Shown here in pieces: positions 42,061 to 50,668 of a stretch of 64,000 nucleotides of DNA. The stretch spans positions 62,001 to 126,000 of the forward strand of contig NZ_AZRW02000010.1 of the NCBI RefSeq assembly GCF_000512695.2, read 5' to 3'. Source of the stretch: Pseudomonas sp. QTF5. Its GTDB lineage: Bacteria; Pseudomonadota; Gammaproteobacteria; Pseudomonadales; Pseudomonadaceae. Numbering within the stretch: position 1 is the first letter of the stretch; every line of letters starts with the position of its first letter. Both the position numbers and the translations under genes were made by a program. The notes under the pieces were generated by a model. It saw only the letters and a list, made by a program, of their open reading frames with translations, did not search any database and was not told the origin of the DNA.

Positions 42061-43446
42061 CTACCCCGCAATAAAACTCACCCGCACCTTCAACCCCGCC
42101 TGCTCGCCATCGTGCAGGCTGATCTGCGCCAGGTGGGCGCGGCAGATCTCGCCGACGATGGCCAACCCCAACCCCGATCCAGCCACCTGCTGGTTACGCC
42201 GATAAAAACGCTCGAACACCCGTTCCCGCTCTTCAAGAGGAATTCCCGGGCCATCGTCCTCGACTTCCAGCACCGCCGGTGCCGTGACCCGCAGGATCAC
42301 ATTGCCGCCCGGCGGCGTGTGAGCCAGCGCGTTGTCCACCAGATTGCTCAACAATTCGTTCAACAGCGTCGGCTCGCCACGCAGCCATACCGGCTCGTCG
42401 GCCTCCAGCGCTAGCGCAACGCCACGAGCATGGGCCAGCGGCGCCATGGCCATGCCCAGTTCCCGGGCCAACTGACTGAGATCGAGCAACTGTGCCCCCC
42501 CCTCGGCAATTGCCCGGGCGCCATTCTCGACCCGTGCCAGCGAGAGCAATTGATTGGCCAGATGGGTCAGCCGATCCGTGCCCTGAGCGGCGGATTCCAA
42601 AGTATTGCGCCAGGTTTCGGGTTCGCTCGACCGCAAGCCCAGCTCGAGTCGTGCCTTGAGCGCCGCTAACGGGGTACGCAATTCATGGGCCGCATCGGCA
42701 ATGAATTGCGCCTGACGCTCGAACTGCCCGCGTAAACGCTCCGTAAAGTGATTGAGCGCACGCACCAGCGGCCCCAACTCGTGCTGCACTTCCACCAACG
42801 GCAGGGGCCGCAAGTCATCGGGCTGACGCTCTTCCACCGCCGTGCGCAAGCGTTCCAGCGGACGCAGCGCCGCACTGACCGCAAACCACACCAGCAGCAG
42901 CGCACCGATCGCCAGCATGCCCAGACGCAACAACGTATCGGCCATCAGGCTGCGAGCCATGCGGACCCGCGCTTCATCGGTTTCCGCCACGCGGATCTCC
43001 GCCATGCCGTTCATGTTCGGCTCGCTGACCGCTTTGAGCAGGCTGACCACTCGCACGTTCTGCCCTTGATAAGTGGCGTTATAGAAACGCGCCAGCGCCG
43101 GATAGTCATCCGTACGCGGCGTTCCCGGTGGCGGTGGCGGCAGGTTTTCATAGCCCGAGATCAGCTTCTGATTGATGTCGTTGACCAGGTAAAAAATTCG
43201 CCCGGCGCTGTCGTAGGCAAACGTATCGAGGGCCACGTAAGGCACGTTGGCGCTGAGACTGCCATCGCGCTGGGACAGGCCGGCGGCGATGGTCCGCGCC
43301 GAGGCCAGCAAGGTCCGGTCATACGCGGTGTCGGCGGCCTCGCGACCGTTCCAGTACGCGCTCAAACCACTGGCGAGCATCAACACCACCAACAACAGCG
43401 CGAGGTTCCACAGCAACCGCCAGCGCAGGCTGCTGAGCTTATGCAT
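42061..43446 (-). CDS. tctE: Sensor histidine kinase TctE
   Basis: 461 residues from the ATG at 43444-43446. A first membrane helix (LLWNLALLLVVLMLASGLSAYW), a periplasmic sensor of about 120 residues and a second helix (LGMLAIGALLLVWFAVSAAL) lead to a HAMP region. The DHp motif is FIADAAHELRTPLAALKARL with the phosphoacceptor His. The ATPase boxes are N: LLSNLVDNALAHTPPGG, and G1/G2: EDDGPGIPLEERE, GSGLGLAIVGEI. It overlaps tctD by 8 bases. Placement opposite opdH-tctCBA indicates control of tricarboxylate uptake. Confidence 0.93.
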   Translation of the reverse strand: MHKLSSLRWRLLWNLALLLVVLMLASGLSAYWNGREAADTAYDRTLLASARTIAAGLSQRDGSLSANVPYVALDTFAYDSAGRIFYLVNDINQKLISGYENLPPPPPGTPRTDDYPALARFYNATYQGQNVRVVSLLKAVSEPNMNGMAEIRVAETDEARVRMARSLMADTLLRLGMLAIGALLLVWFAVSAALRPLERLRTAVEERQPDDLRPLPLVEVQHELGPLVRALNHFTERLRGQFERQAQFIADAAHELRTPLAALKARLELGLRSSEPETWRNTLESAAQGTDRLTHLANQLLSLARVENGARAIAEGGAQLLDLSQLARELGMAMAPLAHARGVALALEADEPVWLRGEPTLLNELLSNLVDNALAHTPPGGNVILRVTAPAVLEVEDDGPGIPLEERERVFERFYRRNQQVAGSGLGLAIVGEICRAHLAQISLHDGEQAGLKVRVSFIAG

Positions 43447-44110
43447 CGCGGCTTTCCAGCAAATAGCCAAGGCCTCGGAAGGTCACGATGGCTACCGGCT
43501 GGCCGTCGAGTTTCTTGCGCAAGCGGTGGACATAGATTTCGATGGCATCGGGACTGGCCTCCTCGTCCAGACCGAACACCTGGGCGGCCAGTTGTTCCTT
43601 GCTCATCACCCGACCGGGACGGGCGATCAGGGCTTCGAGCACCGCCTGCTCGCGGGAGGTCAGGGTCAGCAACTCTTCGCCGAGGGTGAAGCGCCGGGTG
43701 TCCAGGTCATAGGCCAGCACGCCACAACGCTGCTGGCGTTCACCGCCGAGCACACTGCGACGCAGCAAGGCTTTGACTCGGGCTTCGAGCTCTGTCAGCT
43801 CGAAGGGTTTGGCCAGGTAATCGTCAGCCCCAAGGTTCAGGCCGTGAACCCGATCCTTGACGTCGCTACGGGCGGTCAGCATCAGCACCGGCAGGTTCTT
43901 GCCCCGCGCTCGCAGGCGCGCCAGCACTTCGAAGCCATCCATGCGCGGCAGGCCGACATCGAGGATCGCCACGGCGTATTCCTCGCTGCTCAAAGCCAGG
44001 TCGGCTGCCACACCGTCGTGCAACACATCCACGGTCAGCCCGGTGCTCTTGAGCGCCTGAGCGACACTTTCGGCAAGCTGCAGATGGTCTTCAACGAGCA
44101 GAACACGCAT
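43439..44110 (-). CDS. tctD: Two-component response regulator TctD (OmpR type)
   Basis: 223 residues. The receiver domain has EDH at the N-terminus, the phosphoacceptor Asp51 in AILDVGLPRMDG, Thr in MLTARSD and Lys in YLAKPFELTEL. A winged-helix domain follows (FTLGEELLTLTSREQAVLEALIARPG ... DAIEIYVHRLRKKLDG). It is paired with TctE, and together they would activate the divergent opdH-tct operon in response to citrate or related acids, as shown for the homologues in other bacteria. Confidence 0.94.
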   Translation of the reverse strand: MRVLLVEDHLQLAESVAQALKSTGLTVDVLHDGVAADLALSSEEYAVAILDVGLPRMDGFEVLARLRARGKNLPVLMLTARSDVKDRVHGLNLGADDYLAKPFELTELEARVKALLRRSVLGGERQQRCGVLAYDLDTRRFTLGEELLTLTSREQAVLEALIARPGRVMSKEQLAAQVFGLDEEASPDAIEIYVHRLRKKLDGQPVAIVTFRGLGYLLESRDA

Positions 44111-44344
44111 GGATCTTTACCTCATTCATGGATGGTCGACGCCATTCTTTGGCGCGGAGTTTACAGCCGCATCCGTCGCTGTGAAGCCCGAAAACCGTGA
44201 AAGTCAGCTGAAAGGTTAGCGAAAGGTTGGCCGGTTAGAGTCCAGCCACGGACAGTTTCGACTGCCGTTGCTAGTGCCCATAGCAGTACGAAAAACGCCT
44301 CGAAGCGTTTTCGCCAATAAGAACAATAAACGGAGTACGTCACC

Positions 44345-45637
44345 ATGCTGTCCATGCAGCTTCAGGCTCGCCCGCCTGCGCGCTTTTCCCGCCTCAGCCA
44401 CACCGCCATTGCCAGTGCCGCCGCCCTCGCCGGCTTTTCGCCGTTGAGCCAGGCTGCCTTCTTCGAAGACAGTACGGCAACCTTCGAAACCCGCAACATG
44501 TATTTCAACCGCGACTTTCGCGACGGCACCAGCGCCCAGCAATCCAAGCGGGACGAATGGGCCCAGGGGTTCATGCTCAATCTGCAATCGGGTTACACCG
44601 ACGGCACCGTGGGGTTCGGTGTCGATGCGTTGGGCATGCTCGGGGTAAAACTCGATTCGAGTCCGGATCGTACCGGCACTGGCCTGTTGCCGACCCATGA
44701 CGACGGCCGCGCGGCGGATGAATATTCCAAGCTCGGCCTGACCGGCAAAGTGAAAATCTCCGCCACGGAACTGAAAATCGGCAGCCTGATTCCGGAACTG
44801 CCGATCCTCAAGCCCAACGACGGGCGCATTTTGCCGCAGACCTTTGAAGGCGGTCTGCTGACCTCCAAAGAGATCAGGAACCTGACCTTCACCGGCGGGC
44901 GTCTGGAGAAAGCCAAGGACCGCGACAGCACCGACTTCGAGGACATCGCCCTCAACAACAAGAACAGCCGTTTCGCCGGCACCGTGGCAGGTAAGCACTT
45001 TGATTTTGGCGGCGTGGACTATAAGTTCACCGACAAGATCACCGGTAGCTACCACTTCGCTCAGCTCGATGAAGTCTATAACCAGCATTTCCTAGGCGTG
45101 GTCGCCTCGCAACCGTTCGGCCCCGGCACGTTCGGCAGCGATCTGCGATTGGCCATCAGTGACGACGAGGGCGCAGCACGGGGCGGCAAGATCGACAACC
45201 AATCCCTGAACGGGCTGGTGAGCTATGCCTTGAGCGGGCATAAATTCAGCGCCGGTTATCAGCACATGTCCGGTGACAGTGCCTTCCCCTACGTCGATGG
45301 CAGCGATCCGTACCTGGTCAACTTCGTGCAGATCAATGACTTTGCCGGTGCCGAAGAACGTTCCTGGCAGGCACGCTACGACTATGACTTCGCCAAACTC
45401 GGCATTCCCGGCCTGAGCTTCATGAGCCGTTACCTGAGCGGTGACAACATCAAGCTCAAGAACGGTGACGAAGGCAAAGAGTGGGAACGCAACACCGAGA
45501 TCAAATACGTCGTACAAAGCGGCGCCCTGAAAGACGTCGCTGTACGCCTGCGCAATGCCACCTACCGTTCCAACTACTCCGCTCGCGATGCCGATGAAGT
45601 GCGTCTGCTGGTGAGCTATAGCGTTGCCCTTTGGTAA
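44345..45637 (+). CDS. opdH: OprD-family porin OpdH (tricarboxylate channel)
   Basis: 430 residues. A signal peptide with an extended basic N-region ends near SPLSQAAFFED, then OprD-type strands (ATFETRNMYFNRDFRDG, DEWAQGFMLNLQSGYTDGTVGFGVDALGMLGVKLD). The protein ends LLVSYSVALW, an aromatic C-terminus typical of barrels. In P. aeruginosa the OpdH subtype supports cis-aconitate and citrate entry, and its gene lies directly before tctC as here. That location supports the subtype assignment. Confidence 0.9.
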   Translation: MLSMQLQARPPARFSRLSHTAIASAAALAGFSPLSQAAFFEDSTATFETRNMYFNRDFRDGTSAQQSKRDEWAQGFMLNLQSGYTDGTVGFGVDALGMLGVKLDSSPDRTGTGLLPTHDDGRAADEYSKLGLTGKVKISATELKIGSLIPELPILKPNDGRILPQTFEGGLLTSKEIRNLTFTGGRLEKAKDRDSTDFEDIALNNKNSRFAGTVAGKHFDFGGVDYKFTDKITGSYHFAQLDEVYNQHFLGVVASQPFGPGTFGSDLRLAISDDEGAARGGKIDNQSLNGLVSYALSGHKFSAGYQHMSGDSAFPYVDGSDPYLVNFVQINDFAGAEERSWQARYDYDFAKLGIPGLSFMSRYLSGDNIKLKNGDEGKEWERNTEIKYVVQSGALKDVAVRLRNATYRSNYSARDADEVRLLVSYSVALW

Positions 45638-45680
45638 ACATCACGTTCAATAACAATAATGAATGCCCGTGGAGACTCAA

Positions 45681-46658
45681 ATGAACTTATCACTGCGTAA
45701 AGTTGCTCTAGCCGCCAGCTGTGTGCTGTTTGCCGGCCAATTGATGGCCGAACCGAAACGCCCGGAATGCATCGCCCCGGCCTCGCCAGGCGGCGGTTTC
45801 GACCTGACCTGCAAACTGGCGCAAAGCGCGCTGGTCAACGAAAAACTGCTGACCAAACCGATGCGCGTGACCTACATGCCCGGCGGTGTCGGCGCGGTGG
45901 CGTACAACGCGGTGGTCGCTCAACGCCCGGCCGATGCTGGCACGCTGGTGGCTTGGTCCAGCGGTTCGCTGCTGAACCTGGCGCAAGGCAAGTTCGGTCG
46001 TTTCGATGAAACCAACGTTCGTTGGCTGGCAGCTGTCGGCACAAGCTATGGCGCCATCGCGGTGAAAAGCGATTCGCCTTACAAGACCCTGGACGATCTG
46101 GTTCAGGCGCTGAAGAAAGATCCGAGCAAAGTGGTCATCGGTTCCGGCGGCACCGTCGGCAGCCAGGACTGGATGCAGACCGCACTGATCGCCAAGGCAG
46201 CCGGGATCAACCCGCGTGACCTGCGTTATGTCGCCCTCGAAGGCGGTGGTGAAATCGCCACTGCCCTGCTGGGTGGCCACATCCAGGTCGGCAGCACCGA
46301 CATCTCCGACTCCATGCCACACATTCAGAGTGGCGACATGCGCCTGCTCGCGGTGTTCTCCGAGAAGCGTCTGGACGAGCCGGAAATGAAAGACATTCCG
46401 ACGGCCAAAGAGCAAGGCTACGACATCGTCTGGCCGGTGGTTCGCGGTTTCTACCTCGGGCCAAAAGTCAGCGACGAAGACTACGCCTGGTGGAAAGACG
46501 CCTTCGACAAACTGCTGGCCTCCGAGGACTTCGCCAAGCTGCGCGATCAGCGTGAACTGTTCCCGTTCGCCATGACCGGTCCGGAGCTGGACACGTACGT
46601 GAAGAAGCAGGTCGCGGACTACAAAGTGCTGGCCAAAGAGTTCGGCCTGATTCAGTGA
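45681..46658 (+). CDS. tctC: Tripartite tricarboxylate-binding protein TctC
   Basis: 325 residues from ATG 45681 (GGAGACTC upstream). Signal peptide LAASCVLFAGQLMA. The TTT-type binding protein fold includes IAPASPGGGFDLTCKLAQSAL, MPGGVGAVAYNAVV, then GSQDWMQTALIAKAAG and YVALEGGGEIATALLGGHIQVGSTDISD. It delivers tricarboxylates in the periplasm to TctAB. It is followed by a stable hairpin and then tctB, so expression may exceed that of the membrane subunits, as expected for a binding protein. Confidence 0.94.
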   Translation: MNLSLRKVALAASCVLFAGQLMAEPKRPECIAPASPGGGFDLTCKLAQSALVNEKLLTKPMRVTYMPGGVGAVAYNAVVAQRPADAGTLVAWSSGSLLNLAQGKFGRFDETNVRWLAAVGTSYGAIAVKSDSPYKTLDDLVQALKKDPSKVVIGSGGTVGSQDWMQTALIAKAAGINPRDLRYVALEGGGEIATALLGGHIQVGSTDISDSMPHIQSGDMRLLAVFSEKRLDEPEMKDIPTAKEQGYDIVWPVVRGFYLGPKVSDEDYAWWKDAFDKLLASEDFAKLRDQRELFPFAMTGPELDTYVKKQVADYKVLAKEFGLIQ

Positions 46659-46673
46659 TCGCCTCTGTCTAGC

Positions 46674-46704
46674 GGCCACGACCCCGGTTCTCGGGGTCGT
46701 GGCC
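46674..46704 (+). promoter_or_regulatory. Intercistronic hairpin between tctC and tctB
   Basis: GGCCACGACCCCG - GTTCT - CGGGGTCGTGGCC: a perfect 13-bp stem directly after tctC and overlapping the approach to the tctB ribosome site (CAGGAG begins 1 base later). With no T tract it is more likely an mRNA-stabilising or differential-expression element than a terminator. Confidence 0.7.
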
Positions 46705-46716
46705 CAGGAGTTCCTC

Positions 46717-47175
46717 ATGCTCATACAACGCATTTTCGCTTCGGTGCTGTTGCTGGCCTGTATCGGCCTGGCCCTGATGGCGTGGCCGTATCAAGCGGCT
46801 TTTTCCTACGAACCGGTCGGGCCTCGGGCCTTCCCTCTGCTGATGCTCGGCCTGATGGGCCTGGCTTTGCTGTACATGGTATTTCGACCGGCGCCGATCG
46901 TGCACAGCGACGATGACCCGAAACTGGACCGTGAAACCCTGATCAAAATCGGCATCTGCGTGCTGCTGTTGCTGGTGTTCGCCGGGACCTTCGAACCCCT
47001 TGGTTTCATCGTTGCCAGCATTCTGATCGGGATCCCGATGGCACGCCTGTATGGCGGCCGCTGGCTGCCCAGTACGGTGATCATCAGCCTGATGGCCATC
47101 GGTCTTTATCTGCTGTTCGACAAGTTGATGGACGTGCCACTGCCGCTGGGCGTGCTCGACGTTCTGGAGAACTGA
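46717..47175 (+). CDS. tctB: Tripartite tricarboxylate transporter small subunit TctB
   Basis: 152 residues from ATG 46717, with CAGGAG upstream. Four membrane helices: FASVLLLACIGLALMAW, FPLLMLGLMGLALLYMVF, GICVLLLLVFAGTFEPLGFIVASILI and STVIISLMAIGLYLLF. TctB is the poorly conserved small membrane subunit that works with TctA. The stop is one base before the tctA ATG, indicating tight coupling. Confidence 0.92.
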   Translation: MLIQRIFASVLLLACIGLALMAWPYQAAFSYEPVGPRAFPLLMLGLMGLALLYMVFRPAPIVHSDDDPKLDRETLIKIGICVLLLLVFAGTFEPLGFIVASILIGIPMARLYGGRWLPSTVIISLMAIGLYLLFDKLMDVPLPLGVLDVLEN

Positions 47176-47176
47176 C

Positions 47177-48691
47177 ATGGATACTCTTGGCTATTTGGGT
47201 CAGGGCTTCGGCGTCGCGCTGAGCCCGTACAACCTGGTGACCGCGCTGTGCGGCACCCTGATCGGTACCGTCGTCGGGCTATTGCCGGGGCTGGGTCCGA
47301 TCAACGGCGTGGCATTGCTGATTCCGATCGCATTCGCCCTCGGCCTGCCACCGGAGTCGGCGCTGATCCTGCTGGCGGCGGTGTACCTGGGTTGCGAATA
47401 CGGCGGCCGGATCAGCTCGATCCTCCTGAACATTCCGGGCGAAGCCTCCACCGTCATGACCACCCTCGACGGTTACCCGATGGCCCGTAAAGGCCTGGCC
47501 GGTGTAGCGCTGTCGCTGTCGGCGTGGAGTTCGTTCATCGGTGCATTCATCGCAACGTGCGGCATGGTGCTGTTCGCTCCGTTGCTGGCGAAATGGGCGA
47601 TTGCCTTCGGGCCGGCGGAATATTTCGTGCTGATGGTGTTTGCGATTGTCTGTCTCGGCGGCATGGCCGGTGATCGACCGCTCAAGACCTTCATTGCGGC
47701 ACTGATCGGTCTGTTTCTGTCGAGCGTCGGGATCGACGCCAATAGCGGCGTATACCGCTTCACCGGGGACAATATTCACCTGACGGACGGCATTCAGTTC
47801 GTCGTGCTGGTGTTGGGCCTGTTCTCCATCAGCGAAATCCTCCTGTTGCTGGAAAAAACCCACCGCGGCCAGGAAGCGGTGAAAGCCACCGGGCGCATGA
47901 TGTTCAACTTCAAGGAAGCTTCGGCGGTGTTCGTGGTGAACATCCGTTGCGGTTTGCTGGGTTTCATCATGGGCGTGTTGCCGGGTGCCGGCGCGACGCT
48001 GGCCAGCGCTGTGGCCTACATGACCGAGAAACGTATCGCCGGCGCCAAGGGCACGTTCGGACAAGGCGACATGCGTGGTCTCGCGGCTCCGGAAACAGCC
48101 ATCGGTGGCGCCGCCTGCGGTGCACTGGTGCCAATGTTGACCCTCGGCGTTCCGGGTTCGGGTACCACGGCGGTGATGATCGGCGCACTGTCGCTGTACA
48201 ACATCACTCCGGGCCCGCTGTTGTTCCAGCAGCAACCGGACATTGTCTGGGGCCTGATCGCGTCGTTGTTCGTCGCCAACGTGATGCTGGTGATCCTCAA
48301 CATTCCGATGATCCGCATCTTTACCCGCATCCTCGCCGTGCCGAACTGGGCGCTGGTGCCGGTGATCGCGATCATCACCGGGATCGGTGTCTACGCGGTG
48401 CATGCCACCACGTTCGACCTGTTCCTGATGATCGGCATCGGTATCTTCGGCTACATCCTGCGCAAGCTGGACTTCCCGTTGTCGCCGGTACTGCTGGGTT
48501 TCATCCTTGGCGGTCTGATGGAGCAAAACCTGCGTCGCGCACTGTCGATTTCCAACGGTGCGCTGGAAATCCTCTGGTCGAGCCCGATCACGTTCGGTTG
48601 CTGGGTGCTGACTGCAATCATGTTGCTGATGCCACTTCTGCGTATCTGGCGCAAACGTTCGGTCGCCCGGCGCGCGCTCGCCGATGTCTGA
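47177..48691 (+). CDS. tctA: Tripartite tricarboxylate transporter large subunit TctA
   Basis: 504 residues with about 12 membrane helices. The family signature GTLIGTVVGLLPGLGPINGVALLIP is near residue 26. The repeat motif GFIMGVLPGAGATLASAVAYMTEKR comes near 261, and GGAACGALVPMLTLGVPGSGTTAVMIGAL near 306, the two GxLPGxG-type loops thought to line the transport path. With TctB and TctC it forms a sodium- or proton-coupled citrate/tricarboxylate importer. It overlaps the downstream AbrB-like gene by 8 bases. Confidence 0.95.
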   Translation: MDTLGYLGQGFGVALSPYNLVTALCGTLIGTVVGLLPGLGPINGVALLIPIAFALGLPPESALILLAAVYLGCEYGGRISSILLNIPGEASTVMTTLDGYPMARKGLAGVALSLSAWSSFIGAFIATCGMVLFAPLLAKWAIAFGPAEYFVLMVFAIVCLGGMAGDRPLKTFIAALIGLFLSSVGIDANSGVYRFTGDNIHLTDGIQFVVLVLGLFSISEILLLLEKTHRGQEAVKATGRMMFNFKEASAVFVVNIRCGLLGFIMGVLPGAGATLASAVAYMTEKRIAGAKGTFGQGDMRGLAAPETAIGGAACGALVPMLTLGVPGSGTTAVMIGALSLYNITPGPLLFQQQPDIVWGLIASLFVANVMLVILNIPMIRIFTRILAVPNWALVPVIAIITGIGVYAVHATTFDLFLMIGIGIFGYILRKLDFPLSPVLLGFILGGLMEQNLRRALSISNGALEILWSSPITFGCWVLTAIMLLMPLLRIWRKRSVARRALADV

Positions 48692-49724
48692 TCGCGCCCC
48701 CTTCAAAAGCTGGTGGGGAACACCGCTGGTCGGTCTGCTGGGCGGTTACCTCGCCAGCCAGATCGGCTGGCCATTGCCGTGGATGGTCGGCTCGTTGCTG
48801 GCGATCATCCTGGTGCGCTGTTTGACGCCTTGGCAATTGGCGGAAATCCCTGGCGGCCGCAAGTGCGGCCAGTGGATCGTCGGTATCGGCATCGGCCTGC
48901 ACTTCACTCCGGTGGTGATGGAGCAGGTGTTGAGCCACTTCGGTCTGATCTTCTTCGGTGCATTGGTCACCAGCCTTTCCGCGCTGGTCGGGGTCTGGTT
49001 GATGCGGCGCACCGGGGAAGATCGCGCCACCGCATTCTTTTCCAGCATGCCCGGCGGCTCCGGGGAGATGGTCAACCTCGGCGCCCGCAACGGCGCAGTG
49101 CTCAGCCGTGTCGCGGCAGGGCAGAGTTTGCGCGTGCTGGTGGTGGTGCTGTGTGTGCCAGCAGCGTTCAAGTATTTGTTGGGCGACGGTGCGCCGGTCT
49201 TGCATCCAACGACCGTCAACTGGTGGTGGCTGGCCATTCTGTTCCCGGCGGGCGCCCTTGCCGCCTGGATCTGGGAGCGGCTGCGACAACCCAATCCCTG
49301 GCTGTTCGGACCGTTGCTGGTGACTGCGACGGTGAGCATTGCTTGGGACCTGCACATCGGACTGCCCAACGGAGGCAGCCAAATCGGCCAGTGGTTGATT
49401 GGCAGCGGGTTGGGGTGTCACTTCAATCGGCAGTTCTTCCGCCGGGCACCGTCGTTCATGGGACGAACCCTGCTCGGCACGGTGTTGACCATGTTGATCG
49501 CAACTTTGGCGGCATTGGGTTTGAGCGCGCTGACCCATCTGGATCTGCGTTCGCTGACCTTGGGCATGATGCCCGGCGGGATTGCCGAGATGAGCCTGAC
49601 GGCGGAAACCCTGCAATTGTCGGTGCCGCTGGTGACGGCGATGCAGGTGATGCGGTTGTTGTTTGTATTGTTTCTGGCGGAGCCGTTGTTTCGGTATTGG
49701 AACCGGGGGCCGGATTCAGTCTGA
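48684..49724 (+). CDS. AbrB-family membrane protein (COG3180 type)
   Basis: 346 residues with about ten membrane helices in two similar halves. Each half starts with a glycine-rich segment (PLPWMVGSLLAIILVRC ... GGRKCGQWIVGIGIGLHF; LFGPLLVTATVSI ... GGSQIGQWLIGSGLGCHF) and has an FFSSMPGGSGEMVNLG or GMMPGGIAEMSLTAETL loop. This is the AbrB duplication family, named regulator or ammonia-monooxygenase-like in databases but clearly a membrane protein. Overlap with tctA suggests it takes part in, or at least is expressed with, tricarboxylate uptake. Its activity is unknown. Confidence 0.85.
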   Translation: MSDRAPFKSWWGTPLVGLLGGYLASQIGWPLPWMVGSLLAIILVRCLTPWQLAEIPGGRKCGQWIVGIGIGLHFTPVVMEQVLSHFGLIFFGALVTSLSALVGVWLMRRTGEDRATAFFSSMPGGSGEMVNLGARNGAVLSRVAAGQSLRVLVVVLCVPAAFKYLLGDGAPVLHPTTVNWWWLAILFPAGALAAWIWERLRQPNPWLFGPLLVTATVSIAWDLHIGLPNGGSQIGQWLIGSGLGCHFNRQFFRRAPSFMGRTLLGTVLTMLIATLAALGLSALTHLDLRSLTLGMMPGGIAEMSLTAETLQLSVPLVTAMQVMRLLFVLFLAEPLFRYWNRGPDSV

Positions 49725-49738
49725 TAGACCGAGTCGCC

Positions 49739-49826
49739 TTCTTCGCGAGCAAGCCCGCTCCCACATTAGACCGTGTATGTCTGGACAACTCGGTCTAATG
49801 TGGGAGCGGGCTTGCTCGCGAAGGGG
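49739..49826. repeat. REP doublet
   Basis: CTTCGCGAGCAAGCCCGCTC near 49741 and ATGTGGGAGCGGGCTTGCTC near 49799 in opposite orientation, at the convergent ends of the AbrB-like gene and ung. Confidence 0.9.
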
Positions 49827-49843
49827 CTCTCCCGGTCAACGCA

Positions 49844-50536
49844 TCAAACCGACGGCAATCGCCACTCGATCGGCATCTCGCCATTCTGCTCCAGAAACTT
49901 GTTCGCCCGGCTGAAGTGCCCGCAGCCGAGGAAGCCGCGATAGGCGGACAGCGGCGACGGGTGGACCGAGGTCAGCACCAGGTGTTTGGTGGCGTCGATG
50001 AGTTTCTGCTTGCTCTGGGCATGCGCGCCCCATAGCAGGAACACCAGATGTGGCTGGTGCTCGCTGACCACTTCGATAATCCGGTCGGTAAAATATTGCC
50101 AGCCCTTGCCCGCATGGGCGTTGGCATTCGCGCGTTCCACGGTCATGGTGGTGTTGAGCATCAACACGCCCTGCTCTGCCCAACTCTGCAGGTAGCCATG
50201 GTTGGGAATGTCGATGTTCAGGTCGCGCTTCAACTCTTTATAGATGTTCACCAGCGATGGCGGTGCCGGCACGCCCGGTTGCACCGAGAAGCACAACCCA
50301 TGGGCCTGACCCGGGCCGTGGTAAGGGTCTTGACCTAGAATGACCACTTTGACCTTGTCCAGCGGCGTGGAATTGAGCGCGTTGAAAATCATCGGTCCGG
50401 GTGGATAGATCTCTTTGCCCGCCGCGCGTTCCTGTTGCAGGAATGTGCGCAACTCTGCCATGTAGGGCTGGTCGAATTCGGCACGCAGTGCCTCCTTCCA
50501 GCTCGGTTCGAGTTTGATACGGTCGTCAGCAGTCAT
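49844..50536 (-). CDS. ung: Uracil-DNA glycosylase
   Basis: 230 residues from the ATG at 50534-50536. The water-activating loop [22 protein letters not shown] is near residue 60, with the catalytic Asp. [22 protein letters not shown] and the uracil-binding FLLWGAHAQ follow. [18 protein letters not shown] near 188 is the Leu intercalation loop with the catalytic His. The enzyme removes uracil from DNA. It is monocistronic. Confidence 0.96.
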   Translation of the reverse strand: MTADDRIKLEPSWKEALRAEFDQPYMAELRTFLQQERAAGKEIYPPGPMIFNALNSTPLDKVKVVILGQDPYHGPGQAHGLCFSVQPGVPAPPSLVNIYKELKRDLNIDIPNHGYLQSWAEQGVLMLNTTMTVERANANAHAGKGWQYFTDRIIEVVSEHQPHLVFLLWGAHAQSKQKLIDATKHLVLTSVHPSPLSAYRGFLGCGHFSRANKFLEQNGEMPIEWRLPSV

Positions 50537-50668
50537 GGTTACATCCGGTAAAAACAATGGGGCGAACCCTAGGAAAGCCCATCACGCTTGTCAATTGATC
50601 TGACGCAGATCCGGCACTTTCCTATAGAGCGATCATACTGAGCGCTCAATTTCCCGATCGAGGTCACG

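Noticed and set aside
47279..48706. Long antisense frame under tctA, rich in His, Gln, Arg and Asp
   Set aside because: The composition is the usual reflection of a GC-rich membrane-protein gene on the other strand. TctA is unambiguous.
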